From: Paludibacteraceae bacterium
Lineage (GTDB): Bacteria; Bacteroidota; Bacteroidia; Bacteroidales; Paludibacteraceae
NCBI GenBank assembly: GCA_024401475.1
Contig: JAKSKZ010000005.1
Coordinates: 1 to 64,000 of the forward strand
Direction: 5' to 3'
Length of the DNA stretch: 64,000 bases
Below, piece after piece: positions 8,378-15,817 of this stretch. A model generated the notes under the pieces. That model was given only the letters and a program-made list of their open reading frames with translations, was not told where the DNA came from and did not search any database. Made by a program: the position numbers and the translations under genes. Every line of letters starts with the position of its first letter. Position 1 is the stretch's first letter.

Positions 8378-8380
8378 TCC

Positions 8381-8875
8381 CTAATTCTTCACTGCCTCAT
8401 CATAACTTGGAACCATATCCATGTTACGCATCTTCTCGGTTGGTGGGTAAGGAATCTTCCAACCAATTAGTCGGATGTCATCACCTGACAGGTGATATAT
8501 CTGTCTAAAACAAAAGGTATCTACCAATTGCCCCCAAGTCTTACTTTCGTAATCTTCTTTACTAAGTATGAATACAGTGATTGTATCGGTGGACTTCAGG
8601 TAATCTTCAGGTTCCTCCTCCACTTCAAAAAAGGCATGGAAATATCCTACTTCAATTTTTACTTTTTTGTATAGAGACGAATCCTCTTCTAATCTGTCCT
8701 CCTTTATATACTTGTTACTATAGTAGGTGTCCCATCTACATAAAGCATATAGGTCTTCTTCTGTTTTGTTATCCAAATAAAGCCCATATAATGGGGGTTC
8801 CATCGAAATACATGAATTCGCAAAAATGGTCAACAATGCGAATATTACAACGGATAAACATTCTAATCTTTTCAT
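8381..8875 (-). CDS. immunity-type lipoprotein, paralogue 4
   Basis: A protein of 164 residues: signal peptide, lipobox IFANSC, EPPLYGLYLDNKTEEDLYAL, then FILSKEDYESKTWGQLVDT and the conserved IYHLSGDDIRLIGWKIPYPP and MDMVPSYDE end. It resembles paralogue 5 (11594) most in its N-terminal half (CRWDTY, YFHAFFEVEEEPEDYLKSTD). It follows the Rhs fragment/tip unit at 8881-9155 with 5 bp between stop and start. This is the clearest case of a truncated Rhs-tip followed by its lipoprotein. Confidence 0.65.
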   Translation of the reverse strand: MKRLECLSVVIFALLTIFANSCISMEPPLYGLYLDNKTEEDLYALCRWDTYYSNKYIKEDRLEEDSSLYKKVKIEVGYFHAFFEVEEEPEDYLKSTDTITVFILSKEDYESKTWGQLVDTFCFRQIYHLSGDDIRLIGWKIPYPPTEKMRNMDMVPSYDEAVKN

Positions 8876-8880
8876 ACTTG

Positions 8881-9155
8881 TTATTTTGTCGGATGTTTTT
8901 CTTCTATTGAATTAGTCCAAATATCATTTCCATATTTTTCTGTAAAATGTCTTTTGCCATAATAGCTTGCTTCAATTTCATACCATTTATTTTTATGGTT
9001 ATTGCTTTGAGATGCACTAATTAAACTTGGAATGCAGTAGCCGCGGGCGAAGCGGGGTTCCGTCTTCGCATCCTGCAGCCAGTTGTCCGCGCTGCGCCTC
9101 CTTCCGAATGGGTCGTAGGAGTAACGCTCCACCTTGCCGCTCGCCGTGTGCATCG
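8881..9155 (-). pseudogene. Rhs core fragment (copy c) fused to a toxin-tip C-terminus
   Basis: Rhs core part: MHTASGKVERYSYDPFGRRR, NWLQDAKTEPRFARGYC, ending at about 9033. After that comes SLISASQSNNHKNKWYEIEA, SYYGKRHFTEKYGND and EEKHPTK. The Rhs signature, pre-toxin region and most of the toxin are missing, so the two ends were joined by deletion. Its upstream edge joins a copied 5' end of a secreted-protein gene at 9156. The frame is open but a functional toxin is unlikely. Confidence 0.65.
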
Positions 9156-9229
9156 GATTCACCAACATTGGCTAATAGATTTACTGATGAACACAATAAA
9201 ACTACAATCGCTAAAATTTTCATCTTCAC
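9156..9229 (-). pseudogene. duplicated 5' end of the secreted immunity gene
   Basis: The first 24 codons (signal peptide through NVGES) and about 14 bp of upstream sequence match the start of 5010-5480. The match breaks at gaatc, where Rhs copy c begins in a different frame. The chimeric open frame of 70 codons carries a complete signal peptide followed by out-of-frame Rhs DNA, so any product would be nonsense after residue 25. Confidence 0.7.
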
Positions 9230-9245
9230 AATTTATGGCATTTTA

Positions 9246-9737
9246 TTACTCGTATTTTGCAAAAATCACCTCTTCATGACCAGTCCGTAGTCGATAAAGT
9301 ATGGATAGATATGAGTTCACCATGCCTAAATGAGCTCCCAAATCCTTGATTTTGTTTATATCCATACTAATATGAGAATCGCCGATTTTCCACACATACC
9401 AATCATTGTTATTTTCAGGATTTGTATAATCTCGTTTGCATTTAAACCAGACATTACTATAATCTCCAATTTCGTTGATATTACCGTATAATGTCCAAGC
9501 CTCCATTTTTATGCCAAATTTAGAGTCTCCATGCGTATAATAGTCAACGTTCCCGCTAACAATTTCTGCTAATGTTGGTTTCTCATTTAACTTGTAAATA
9601 TGTTTGAACACCCTCAACACATCACTATTTAATTGTGTCAGATCACTAGCGATATATTGCATATATCTTTTCTCCGTGTCGGAAATGACCACTTCAAACA
9701 CATCGCCTACCTTTGTTGATTTTACTCTTTTTATCAT
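9246..9737 (-). CDS. Imm26-like immunity protein
   Basis: A protein of 163 residues beginning MIKRVKSTKVGDVFEVVISD, with YMQYIASDLTQLNSDVLRVF. The KVGDVFEV beta-strand opening and overall length resemble the Imm26 family of polymorphic-toxin immunity proteins; this is from memory of the motif and not a search. It has no signal peptide, so it would be cytoplasmic. It is part of a run of three unrelated small genes (9246, 9785, 10582) with no toxin body between them, i.e. an immunity gene cluster downstream of Rhs copy d. Confidence 0.55.
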   Translation of the reverse strand: MIKRVKSTKVGDVFEVVISDTEKRYMQYIASDLTQLNSDVLRVFKHIYKLNEKPTLAEIVSGNVDYYTHGDSKFGIKMEAWTLYGNINEIGDYSNVWFKCKRDYTNPENNNDWYVWKIGDSHISMDINKIKDLGAHLGMVNSYLSILYRLRTGHEEVIFAKYE

Positions 9738-9784
9738 GGAGTTATATTTATACCATTTTTGGGGAGAAATAGCACTTTGCCGCT

Positions 9785-10435
9785 TTACTCCAATTGCATA
9801 TATCTCTCTACGTACGAAAGGTATCTTTCCAATTCGGTTACTACACCTAATTCCGAGCGTACAACACCATCTTCTGATCTTTCTTTTTTCATTCGAGATA
9901 GGGCTTCTTTTGTAATTTGCACACCTTTATCCTTTTCGCCTCGCATATAATACAATATGGGTAGCACTATTTCTCTAACCGAAATGGACATAAAGACCTC
10001 TCTATTTAAAAACAGATTAAGTAATCTATCAAAATCAGAACATTTATCCCAAAATGGGAACGCATACGTTTCTATAGCATTAAACATTTCAGAAAAAGTT
10101 TCCTCATTAGAATTTTCATAAGAAAACTCCCATTCCATAAACCTTCTCACTGGCATCAGATAGCCTAATTGAATACTCAGTGTTGGTAAATTTCTCTTTG
10201 GATCCTCATTCATCAGTTTGTGTTCATATTTCTGAACTTCTTCATTGATAATTTCTATTGTTATGCCATATCGCCTACAATGAACGTGATAACCAGTGGA
10301 AGAACTGATACTTATTACCGCATAAATGTCAGCACCCCATTTTTTGTAATAATCTTTTTTCTTTTTTACAAACCCCATTGATAGGATTCGCTCTTCCATT
10401 TGTTTTTCTATGTTTTTTTTAGCCTCGTTTGCCAT
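9785..10435 (-). CDS. hypothetical protein, DUF4304-like start, putative immunity
   Basis: A protein of 216 residues. The opening EERILSMGFVKKKKDYYKKW followed by a beta-strand-rich segment (DIYAVISISSSTGYHVHCR) is reminiscent of DUF4304-type proteins, which occur in toxin-immunity loci. The C-terminal half is helical (ITKEALSRMKKER). It has no signal peptide. Gaps of 47 bp to the Imm26-like gene and about 146 bp to the upstream gene suggest one transcript. The assignment is tentative. Confidence 0.5.
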   Translation of the reverse strand: MANEAKKNIEKQMEERILSMGFVKKKKDYYKKWGADIYAVISISSSTGYHVHCRRYGITIEIINEEVQKYEHKLMNEDPKRNLPTLSIQLGYLMPVRRFMEWEFSYENSNEETFSEMFNAIETYAFPFWDKCSDFDRLLNLFLNREVFMSISVREIVLPILYYMRGEKDKGVQITKEALSRMKKERSEDGVVRSELGVVTELERYLSYVERYMQLE

Positions 10436-10581
10436 ATTTTATTTTGTTTTTGTATTAAATCGGATTACTCTGAATTCAACAAGCATTGGTTTCTATCTAC
10501 TAAAATGACAATCGCCAAGTTCCGAGTTACTACTAAGATCGGCAGTCGCTTAATCGTAGAAATTATAACCTTACTCATTAA

Positions 10582-11334
10582 TCAAATCAATTTGCCGTCC
10601 ACAATAATAGAACAACAATCCTTGTACTGGTCAACAAATTTCCAGAAGTATTTTTCTTTGGCACATTCAGTTAAATCTATAGGAGGAAGTTCTTGCTTAG
10701 CCACCTCCCAATATTTTCTTCTTTCTAAAGTAGATACCCACGAAATATTTACCAATCCCATATTCTGATAAAGGTATGGTTTATAGAACAGACATTTATT
10801 AATATTATCTCTACGACACAAGTTCAAGAAAAATTTCTCGCTGTCTAAGAAGATTTCTTTATATCGTTTCTCCTCCCCTCTACGTATTAATGATAGAATT
10901 GCCACATTATAGGGATACATAGACAGAGATTTATCAATATATGTCCTATCTTGTGGATTAGCCAAAGATCTATAATAATACAAAAGAGATTTTTCCTGTC
11001 TCGTTTTCGCATTCGCTAATAACTGTGCCAGATCGTATTTTTCTATTTCCCTCTCATTCCCTAAATACCATCTTAATGATTCACATCTGACAATAGCACA
11101 ACGCGGGTCATCTACAAAAGGTTCCAGTATTTTTGAAGCCTTTATATAGTCTCCAATATCATCAATTCCGATCATAAATAATGCATACCCAAGAGCATAA
11201 TCAGCATTTGACTTGTTCGATTCGTACAATTGAATCCATAATTCTTCCATTCGCACATCATCAATAGCTTCGTAATCCCCCTCTGTATATAAGGCGTACC
11301 AATACTCTAACTCCTTTATTACTTCTTGCATCAT
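10582..11334 (-). CDS. hypothetical helical protein, putative immunity
   Basis: A protein of 250 residues, mainly helical with TPR-like character (ADYALGYALFMIG, RQEKSLLYYYRSLANPQD). No named domain was recognised. Its ATG overlaps the TAA of the remnant Rhs tip at 11334-11544 (sequence ATAATG), the strongest translational coupling in the island, so it is probably the immunity gene of that deleted toxin. No signal peptide. An ATG ATG doublet gives two equivalent starts. Confidence 0.55.
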   Translation of the reverse strand: MMQEVIKELEYWYALYTEGDYEAIDDVRMEELWIQLYESNKSNADYALGYALFMIGIDDIGDYIKASKILEPFVDDPRCAIVRCESLRWYLGNEREIEKYDLAQLLANAKTRQEKSLLYYYRSLANPQDRTYIDKSLSMYPYNVAILSLIRRGEEKRYKEIFLDSEKFFLNLCRRDNINKCLFYKPYLYQNMGLVNISWVSTLERRKYWEVAKQELPPIDLTECAKEKYFWKFVDQYKDCCSIIVDGKLI

Positions 11335-11544
11335 TATCTTTCTAAAATAATTAGATTTCCACCCATATTTCTTGGGTTGGAACTTGTTTGTACAAAGGCA
11401 TCCTGCATCCAGTTGTCCGCGCTGCGTCTCCTTCCGAATGGGTCGTAGGAGTAACGCTCCACCTTGCCGCTCGCCGTGTGCATCGAGGCCATCAGGCTGC
11501 CCTGGCGGTCGGTCGCCACGGCGAAGAGCGAGTCCTTGCCTGCG
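11334..11544 (-). pseudogene. Rhs core fragment (copy d) with a 22-residue tip end
   Basis: ATDRQGSLMASMHTASGKVE, YSYDPFGRRRSADNWMQDA, then FVQTSSNPRNMGGNLIILER-stop. The core is cut just after NWMQDA and joined to the last residues of a toxin, whose stop overlaps the next gene's start. The upstream edge is at the shared …cctgcgt point, joined to the 3' flank of the lipoprotein gene at 11594. An internal deletion removed the toxin. Confidence 0.7.
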
Positions 11545-11593
11545 TGAAAAATTCCATCATCATCTTCTGTTTAACGAAATTACTATCATTTTC

Positions 11594-12085
11594 TTATCTC
11601 TCTATCTCATCATAACTCGGCACCATATCCATGTTACACATCTTCTCGTTTGGTGGGTAAGGAATCCTTTTCCCAATTAAGCGGATATCGTCACCAGACA
11701 GGTGATAAATTTGCCGGAAATGGGCAGAATCTACTAATTGAGACCATGTCTTGCCTTCGTATTCCTCTTTGTCGAGGATAAAGACATTGATGGTATCTGT
11801 AGGTTTGAACAAATATTGTGGCTCTTCATATTCTTCCCAAAAGGCATGATAGTAACCTGGCTCAACCTTTACACTTATGTACAAAGAGGAATCCTTGTCC
11901 AACATCTTCTCTTTTACATACTCCTTTCTATCGTAGGTGTCCCACCTACACAAAGCATACAAGTCTCCTCCTGATTTGTTTTCCAGCGATAGGGTGTACA
12001 TATTAGGTTCCATAGTCAAACATGAAATCAGGGAAGCGGATGACAAAATAATTATCGCCGTTAATAAAAATTTAAAAATTCTCAT
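11594..12085 (-). CDS. immunity-type lipoprotein, paralogue 5
   Basis: A protein of 163 residues from the Met at 12085. This start is preferred over 12130 because it places a normal signal peptide (MRIFKFLLTAIIIL, lipobox SLISC) at the N-terminus and lies 5 bp after the TGA of the preceding tip. Family signature: FILDKEEYEGKTWSQLVDS, IYHLSGDDIRLIGKRIPYPP, MDMVPSYDE. The shared 75-bp 3' flank (also after paralogue 1 and the fragment at 2909) leads into Rhs copy d. It is the most upstream copy in the transcribed direction. Confidence 0.65.
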   Translation of the reverse strand: MRIFKFLLTAIIILSSASLISCLTMEPNMYTLSLENKSGGDLYALCRWDTYDRKEYVKEKMLDKDSSLYISVKVEPGYYHAFWEEYEEPQYLFKPTDTINVFILDKEEYEGKTWSQLVDSAHFRQIYHLSGDDIRLIGKRIPYPPNEKMCNMDMVPSYDEIER

Positions 12086-12090
12086 ATCTA

Positions 12091-12408
12091 TCATTTTGTA
12101 GGGTGTTTCGTTTCTATTGTATTGGTCCAAACTTGATTTCCATATTTACATGTGAAATGTCTTTTCCCATAATAGCTTGCTTCAATTTCATACCACTACC
12201 TTTTGTGAATATCCGACCTAAGAGATGCAGTATATAGACTCATTGGAGCTATAAAGCAATGGTATATTAAACCGTATTTACGACTTTGGGAAAGATGTCC
12301 ATATTCGTGCATATAGAGTCCATCGTATTTAGTAAGAACAAACGTTTCAAAGTCGCCTTCTACATTTTTATCAATATTTACATTTGAAAAATGCCCAAGT
12401 GTTGCCAA
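12091..12408 (-). pseudogene. toxin tip with HEYGH motif, interrupted by an amber codon
   Basis: The reverse frame reads FETFVLTKYDGLYMHEYGHL, SQSRKYGLIYHCF, SDIHKR, then TAG at 12196-12198, and continues in frame as WYEIEASYYGKRHFTCKYGN and ETKHPTK-TGA. The homologous remnant at 8881 has Lys where the TAG stands, so a single AAG-to-TAG change fits. HEYGH is an HExxH-type motif and suggests a metallopeptidase-like toxin; activity is not shown. This is the fullest copy of the tip that precedes all five lipoproteins. Confidence 0.6.
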
Positions 12409-12643
12409 TCATTAGTGTCCCCTTCGGCATGATAGTGTTGCCGTCTTCAAAGGCGTATTCGACTTCGCCCGTACGAAGTCTCCATCCCTTCATCATCACA
12501 AGCGTGTCCGACGAGTTGTAGAGTTCCACATATCCACCTCTGCCTTCTAGGCCAGGTGAAATCTCTGAAACATAGATAGCAGCGTTAGATAGCCCGCCGA
12601 CTGCCAGCCCTCCGACCAGCAACCCCATTTTCATTGTGTTCAT
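12371..12643 (-). pseudogene. N-terminus of the mother gene: signal peptide plus lamin-tail-like domain
   Basis: The frame starts with a signal peptide (MKMGLLVGGLAVGGLSNA) and continues with a lamin-tail-domain-like segment (YVSEISPGLEGRGGYVELYN, VMMKGWRLRTGEVEYAFEDG, IMPKGTLMIGNTW). It then runs out of frame into the HEYGH tip at about 12408, ending 4 codons later. The junction suggests a large deletion that removed the Rhs body between leader and tip. It has its own TAnnTTTG promoter (12711-12718), so it may still drive transcription of the island. Confidence 0.6.
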
Positions 12644-12710
12644 CGTTTAAATTGTATTAGGTTCGTTTTCATCGTTCCTGTTCGGAACTGGTTTGTTTAT
12701 TTTTATAATG

Positions 12711-12718
12711 CAAAGGTA
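12711..12718 (-). promoter_or_regulatory. -7 promoter element TACCTTTG
   Basis: The reverse strand has TACCTTTG, matching the Bacteroidota -7 consensus TAnnTTTG, about 70 bp before the ATG at 12643. It is the only promoter-like site recognised upstream of the Rhs/immunity island, so it may transcribe the whole minus-strand run. 12719-12921 is otherwise AT-rich sequence with no gene seen. Confidence 0.5.
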
Positions 12719-12921
12719 AGCTATTAACTATATAAAGCAACAAAACGTGTGAATTTAATCAATTCTTTTATAAATTTAATCATACATATATGATATATAT
12801 CAAATCGTAAAACAATACAAATGTTGTCTGATACATTGCATTGCATGCAAGGTTTTTAACCTAATATTTCGCCCATTGCCGTTGTCCGTTATGGACAGGC
12901 CAATCCTCCGACCTTGTCAGC

Positions 12922-13662
12922 TTAGAACTTAAACTTCAAAGCGACCTCTGTTTCCACATCGTGGTGTTTATATTTTTCAGCAGGCACTAAACTTCTATAC
13001 TCGTATTCGAAGCAGAAGTCGATGAAGAAATAGGATTTCACCTTGCACTCCACTTTCGTATTGGTGGAGATTAGATAGTCGCTGAAATCTGCAATGGCCG
13101 GCTGATAGAATGAGTGGTGGAGCAGCGTGACGGCACTTCCCAACTTTTGTTTGATTTTGGGTCTGACGGACATGCGGCAACTCCATTTGTCGAGTTTCTC
13201 TTCCTTGGGCGTGTAGTCCACCCGGTCTATGACGGTGGCCAAGCTTAACGAATAGTCGCAAGTGTCTTTCTTCGTGTAAATTCGATATTTGACGCCTGTC
13301 AAACCGCTGATCTTGTAGTCATAACCTTTATGTTTGTTCGTCATAAATTCAGAAGCCAAGAAGGGCGACCATCTGTCATATTGGTAGAGGTCGAACTTTA
13401 TATTGGCGTTGAGGCCTTTGTTTTTCTCAATGCCGCTCTCTTTGCTATAGACGAATTTGTAATCGGTGTTGAAGGAGACGAGGCTATCGTTTCGGACGGC
13501 CGATCCACCATTTTTCAGATTGAAGTTATCTACGTTTCCAGAGTTCATGGATGAACCCAATGTGAGTTCGTATTTCCATTTCTTTTGGGCTGTCATTGGG
13601 TTAGGAATAAATCCGACCGCGCAGCTAATTAGGATTGGGGTTAAAAATCTCTTTAATCTCAA
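12922..13662 (-). CDS. DUF481-type outer membrane protein
   Basis: A protein of 246 residues with a signal peptide (ending NPMTAQ), then WKYELTLGSSMNSGNVDNFN and YDRWSPFLASEF. It ends in a repeated amphipathic beta pattern and a terminal Phe (ALKFKF), as in outer-membrane beta-barrels. This matches the DUF481 (YdiY-like) family, whose function is poorly defined. It is a single gene with a -7 element (13688-13695) 26 bp upstream of the ATG and is divergent from 13778. Confidence 0.7.
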   Translation of the reverse strand: MRLKRFLTPILISCAVGFIPNPMTAQKKWKYELTLGSSMNSGNVDNFNLKNGGSAVRNDSLVSFNTDYKFVYSKESGIEKNKGLNANIKFDLYQYDRWSPFLASEFMTNKHKGYDYKISGLTGVKYRIYTKKDTCDYSLSLATVIDRVDYTPKEEKLDKWSCRMSVRPKIKQKLGSAVTLLHHSFYQPAIADFSDYLISTNTKVECKVKSYFFIDFCFEYEYRSLVPAEKYKHHDVETEVALKFKF

Positions 13663-13687
13663 AGCGTTCTTTATTTTGAATGTGGTG

Positions 13688-13695
13688 CAAATTTA
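13688..13695 (-). promoter_or_regulatory. -7 promoter element TAAATTTG
   Basis: The reverse strand reads TAAATTTG (TAnnTTTG type) 26 bp before the ATG of the DUF481 gene, giving a short leader. Confidence 0.5.
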
Positions 13696-13777
13696 CGCTT
13701 TTTTTGGTGGATGGCGAAAACTTATTTAAGTTTGCATTAGAATCGGAGGGTAGTTTAATTCCCGAAAAATAGAGAAA

Positions 13778-14533
13778 ATGAAATTTGAGATAAATCCAAA
13801 ATATAAACATTTAGAAGAGTTTGTATTATCGATGCCGACGCGCTTCGACAACGAAGGTATCTGCATTTACGATGGTCGAAATAAGATTAGGGTATTTGAA
13901 GCAGCCGGATTGAAACTGAATGTGAAATCGTATAAAGTGCCCATCTTCATCAATAGGATAGCCTATACTTTTTTTCGCAAGTCAAAGGCCTTCAGAGCCT
14001 ATTCTTATGCTTTTGAGTTGGAGAAACGTGGTGTAGAAACGCCTGCCCCCATAGCCTATCTCGAGACACGCCAATCGGGATTGATTCATCGATCTTTCTT
14101 TGTCAGCCTTCAGTTTGAGGCAGACGGCAATCTTCGTGAATTTTTGGATGAGGACACTTCTAACGAAGGCAAGGAGGCCTTGATGGATGCTTTTGCCGAA
14201 TTTACAGCCGAATTGCATGAGAAGGGTGTTTTGCATATTGACTATTCGCCAGGAAACATCTTGTATAAGCGAACAGGGGGGCAGTTTCTTTTCTCGTTGA
14301 TAGATATTAACCGAATGGAGTTCGGACCAGTCTCCATGGAGGTTGGTTGCCACAATTTCCGTCGTATCTGCGGCAATGATGAATTTTTCACTCGTGTGGC
14401 CACCATTTATGCCCGCAAACGAGGGTTTGACGAGGCAGAATGTGTGAAGCTTTTCCTTCACTATAAATATGAGGAACGTAAAAGGCGCGACCGCAAAAAG
14501 GCGTTTAAGAGAAAATATTTAGGTAAAAAATAG
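13778..14533 (+). CDS. lipopolysaccharide kinase (InaA/Kdo-kinase-like) family protein
   Basis: A protein of 251 residues with a protein-kinase-like fold signature: catalytic loop HIDYSPGNILY at about residues 151-161 and the DFG-equivalent LIDINRMEFG at about 170-179. This pattern is that of InaA/WaaP/KdkA small-molecule kinases that phosphorylate the LPS core on the cytoplasmic face. The C-terminus is very basic (ERKRRDRKKAFKRKYLGKK), consistent with membrane association. A glycosyltransferase gene follows 70 bp downstream, supporting a role in envelope glycan synthesis. The acceptor is unknown. Confidence 0.75.
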   Translation: MKFEINPKYKHLEEFVLSMPTRFDNEGICIYDGRNKIRVFEAAGLKLNVKSYKVPIFINRIAYTFFRKSKAFRAYSYAFELEKRGVETPAPIAYLETRQSGLIHRSFFVSLQFEADGNLREFLDEDTSNEGKEALMDAFAEFTAELHEKGVLHIDYSPGNILYKRTGGQFLFSLIDINRMEFGPVSMEVGCHNFRRICGNDEFFTRVATIYARKRGFDEAECVKLFLHYKYEERKRRDRKKAFKRKYLGKK

Positions 14534-14603
14534 CGTTCCGTCATTCGTATAGAAAACCCTTGTGGTTGTCCATTTCAAAATCGTCAAACAGAAACAATTA
14601 GTT

Positions 14604-15713
14604 ATGAAGATAGGATTTGATGCCAAGCGTGCGTTTTTCAACAATCGTGGATTGGGTAATTATAGTCGTGACACCATTCGAATATTAACGACGGAAGTGC
14701 CTCAAAACGATTATTTTCTGTTCACCCCTAAAACGAAGGGTGGGAGGTCATTTGAGCAGGGAGGAGCAAAGGTGGTGGCTCCCACCACTTTCTTTTCAAG
14801 AATGTTGCCCTCTTTATGGAGAACGTACAATTGCTCTTCCGATGTAAAGCGGTTGGGTTTGGACGTTTATCATGGTTTGAGCAATGAGTTGCCCTACGGA
14901 TTGCCTAAAAGTGTGGCAACGGTTGTCACCATTCATGATTTGATTTTTTTGAAAAACCCCGAATTATATCCTTTCTTCGACCGATATACGTTTCGTAAGA
15001 AATATGTGCGTAGTTGTCAAGTGGCCGACCGTGTAGTGGCCATTAGCGAGGAGACTAAAAAAGACTTGGTGGAGCTTGTGGAGGTGGACGAAAAGAAGGT
15101 TGATGTGGTCTATCAAGGTTGTAATCCAATTTTTTCGCAATCGGTTGATGATGAGACGAAAGCGGCTGTTCGTGACCGATATTCATTGCCATCTTCTTTT
15201 ATGTTGATTGTTTGTGCGATAGAGAAGCGGAAGAATCATGAATTGATTTTGGAAGCTATGTACATTGGGCAGATTGACGTTCCATTGGTGGTGGTTGGTC
15301 GTCCTTCGGCATACAAGGATGAGTTGATGGAGTTGATTTATAAATATGGTTTGGAACAGAGGGTGATTTTCTTACATCAAGTTCCGATGGAAGAGTTGCC
15401 CGTGTTGTATAGATTAGCTTCATTATTTGTATATCCTTCTCATTTTGAGGGATTTGGAATTCCGATTTTAGAGGCTATGACTTGTCAAACGCCAGTGATT
15501 ACCTCTACAGGTTCATGTTTTGAAGAGACAGGCGGCGCAGCTGCTTGCTATGTGGATAGTCACGATGCCGAGGCAATGTCTGAAGCCATAAAGAAGATAT
15601 TGGGCGACTCCTCGCTTGCTCAAGAGATGGTGGAGGCCGGCAATCTGCAAGCGGCCAAATTCTCCGATGCGAGCATAGCTAAGGCAATGACCGATGTGTA
15701 TGCGAAACTGTGA
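14604..15713 (+). CDS. glycosyltransferase family 1/4 (GT-B)
   Basis: A protein of 369 residues from the ATG at 14604; MKIGFDAKRAFFNNRGLGNY is the expected first strand and glycine loop, so the in-frame start at 14562 would add 14 unrelated residues. GT-B features: VVTIHDLIFLKNPELYP, C-terminal VVGRPS, and the E-x7-E sugar-nucleotide motif in HFEGFGIPILEAM. It resembles mannosyl- and rhamnosyl-transferases of LPS or capsule synthesis. Neighbouring LPS-kinase-like gene 13778 supports this. Donor and acceptor cannot be read from sequence. Confidence 0.8.
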   Translation: MKIGFDAKRAFFNNRGLGNYSRDTIRILTTEVPQNDYFLFTPKTKGGRSFEQGGAKVVAPTTFFSRMLPSLWRTYNCSSDVKRLGLDVYHGLSNELPYGLPKSVATVVTIHDLIFLKNPELYPFFDRYTFRKKYVRSCQVADRVVAISEETKKDLVELVEVDEKKVDVVYQGCNPIFSQSVDDETKAAVRDRYSLPSSFMLIVCAIEKRKNHELILEAMYIGQIDVPLVVVGRPSAYKDELMELIYKYGLEQRVIFLHQVPMEELPVLYRLASLFVYPSHFEGFGIPILEAMTCQTPVITSTGSCFEETGGAAACYVDSHDAEAMSEAIKKILGDSSLAQEMVEAGNLQAAKFSDASIAKAMTDVYAKL

Positions 15714-15764
15714 GTTAGTTAAGAATAAAGAGTTAAGAGTTAAGAGTTATCGCTTTAAAAGTTG

Positions 15765-15772
15765 TAATTTTG
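15765..15772 (+). promoter_or_regulatory. -7 promoter element TAATTTTG for sufS-sufE
   Basis: TAATTTTG fits TAnnTTTG and lies 45 bp before sufS. Immediately upstream is a short direct repeat (gagttaa three times, 15730-15750), of unknown meaning. Confidence 0.5.
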
Positions 15773-15817
15773 TAACCATTAGAGAGTCGATAAGATTGGC
15801 TTGCAGATATTTTTAAT

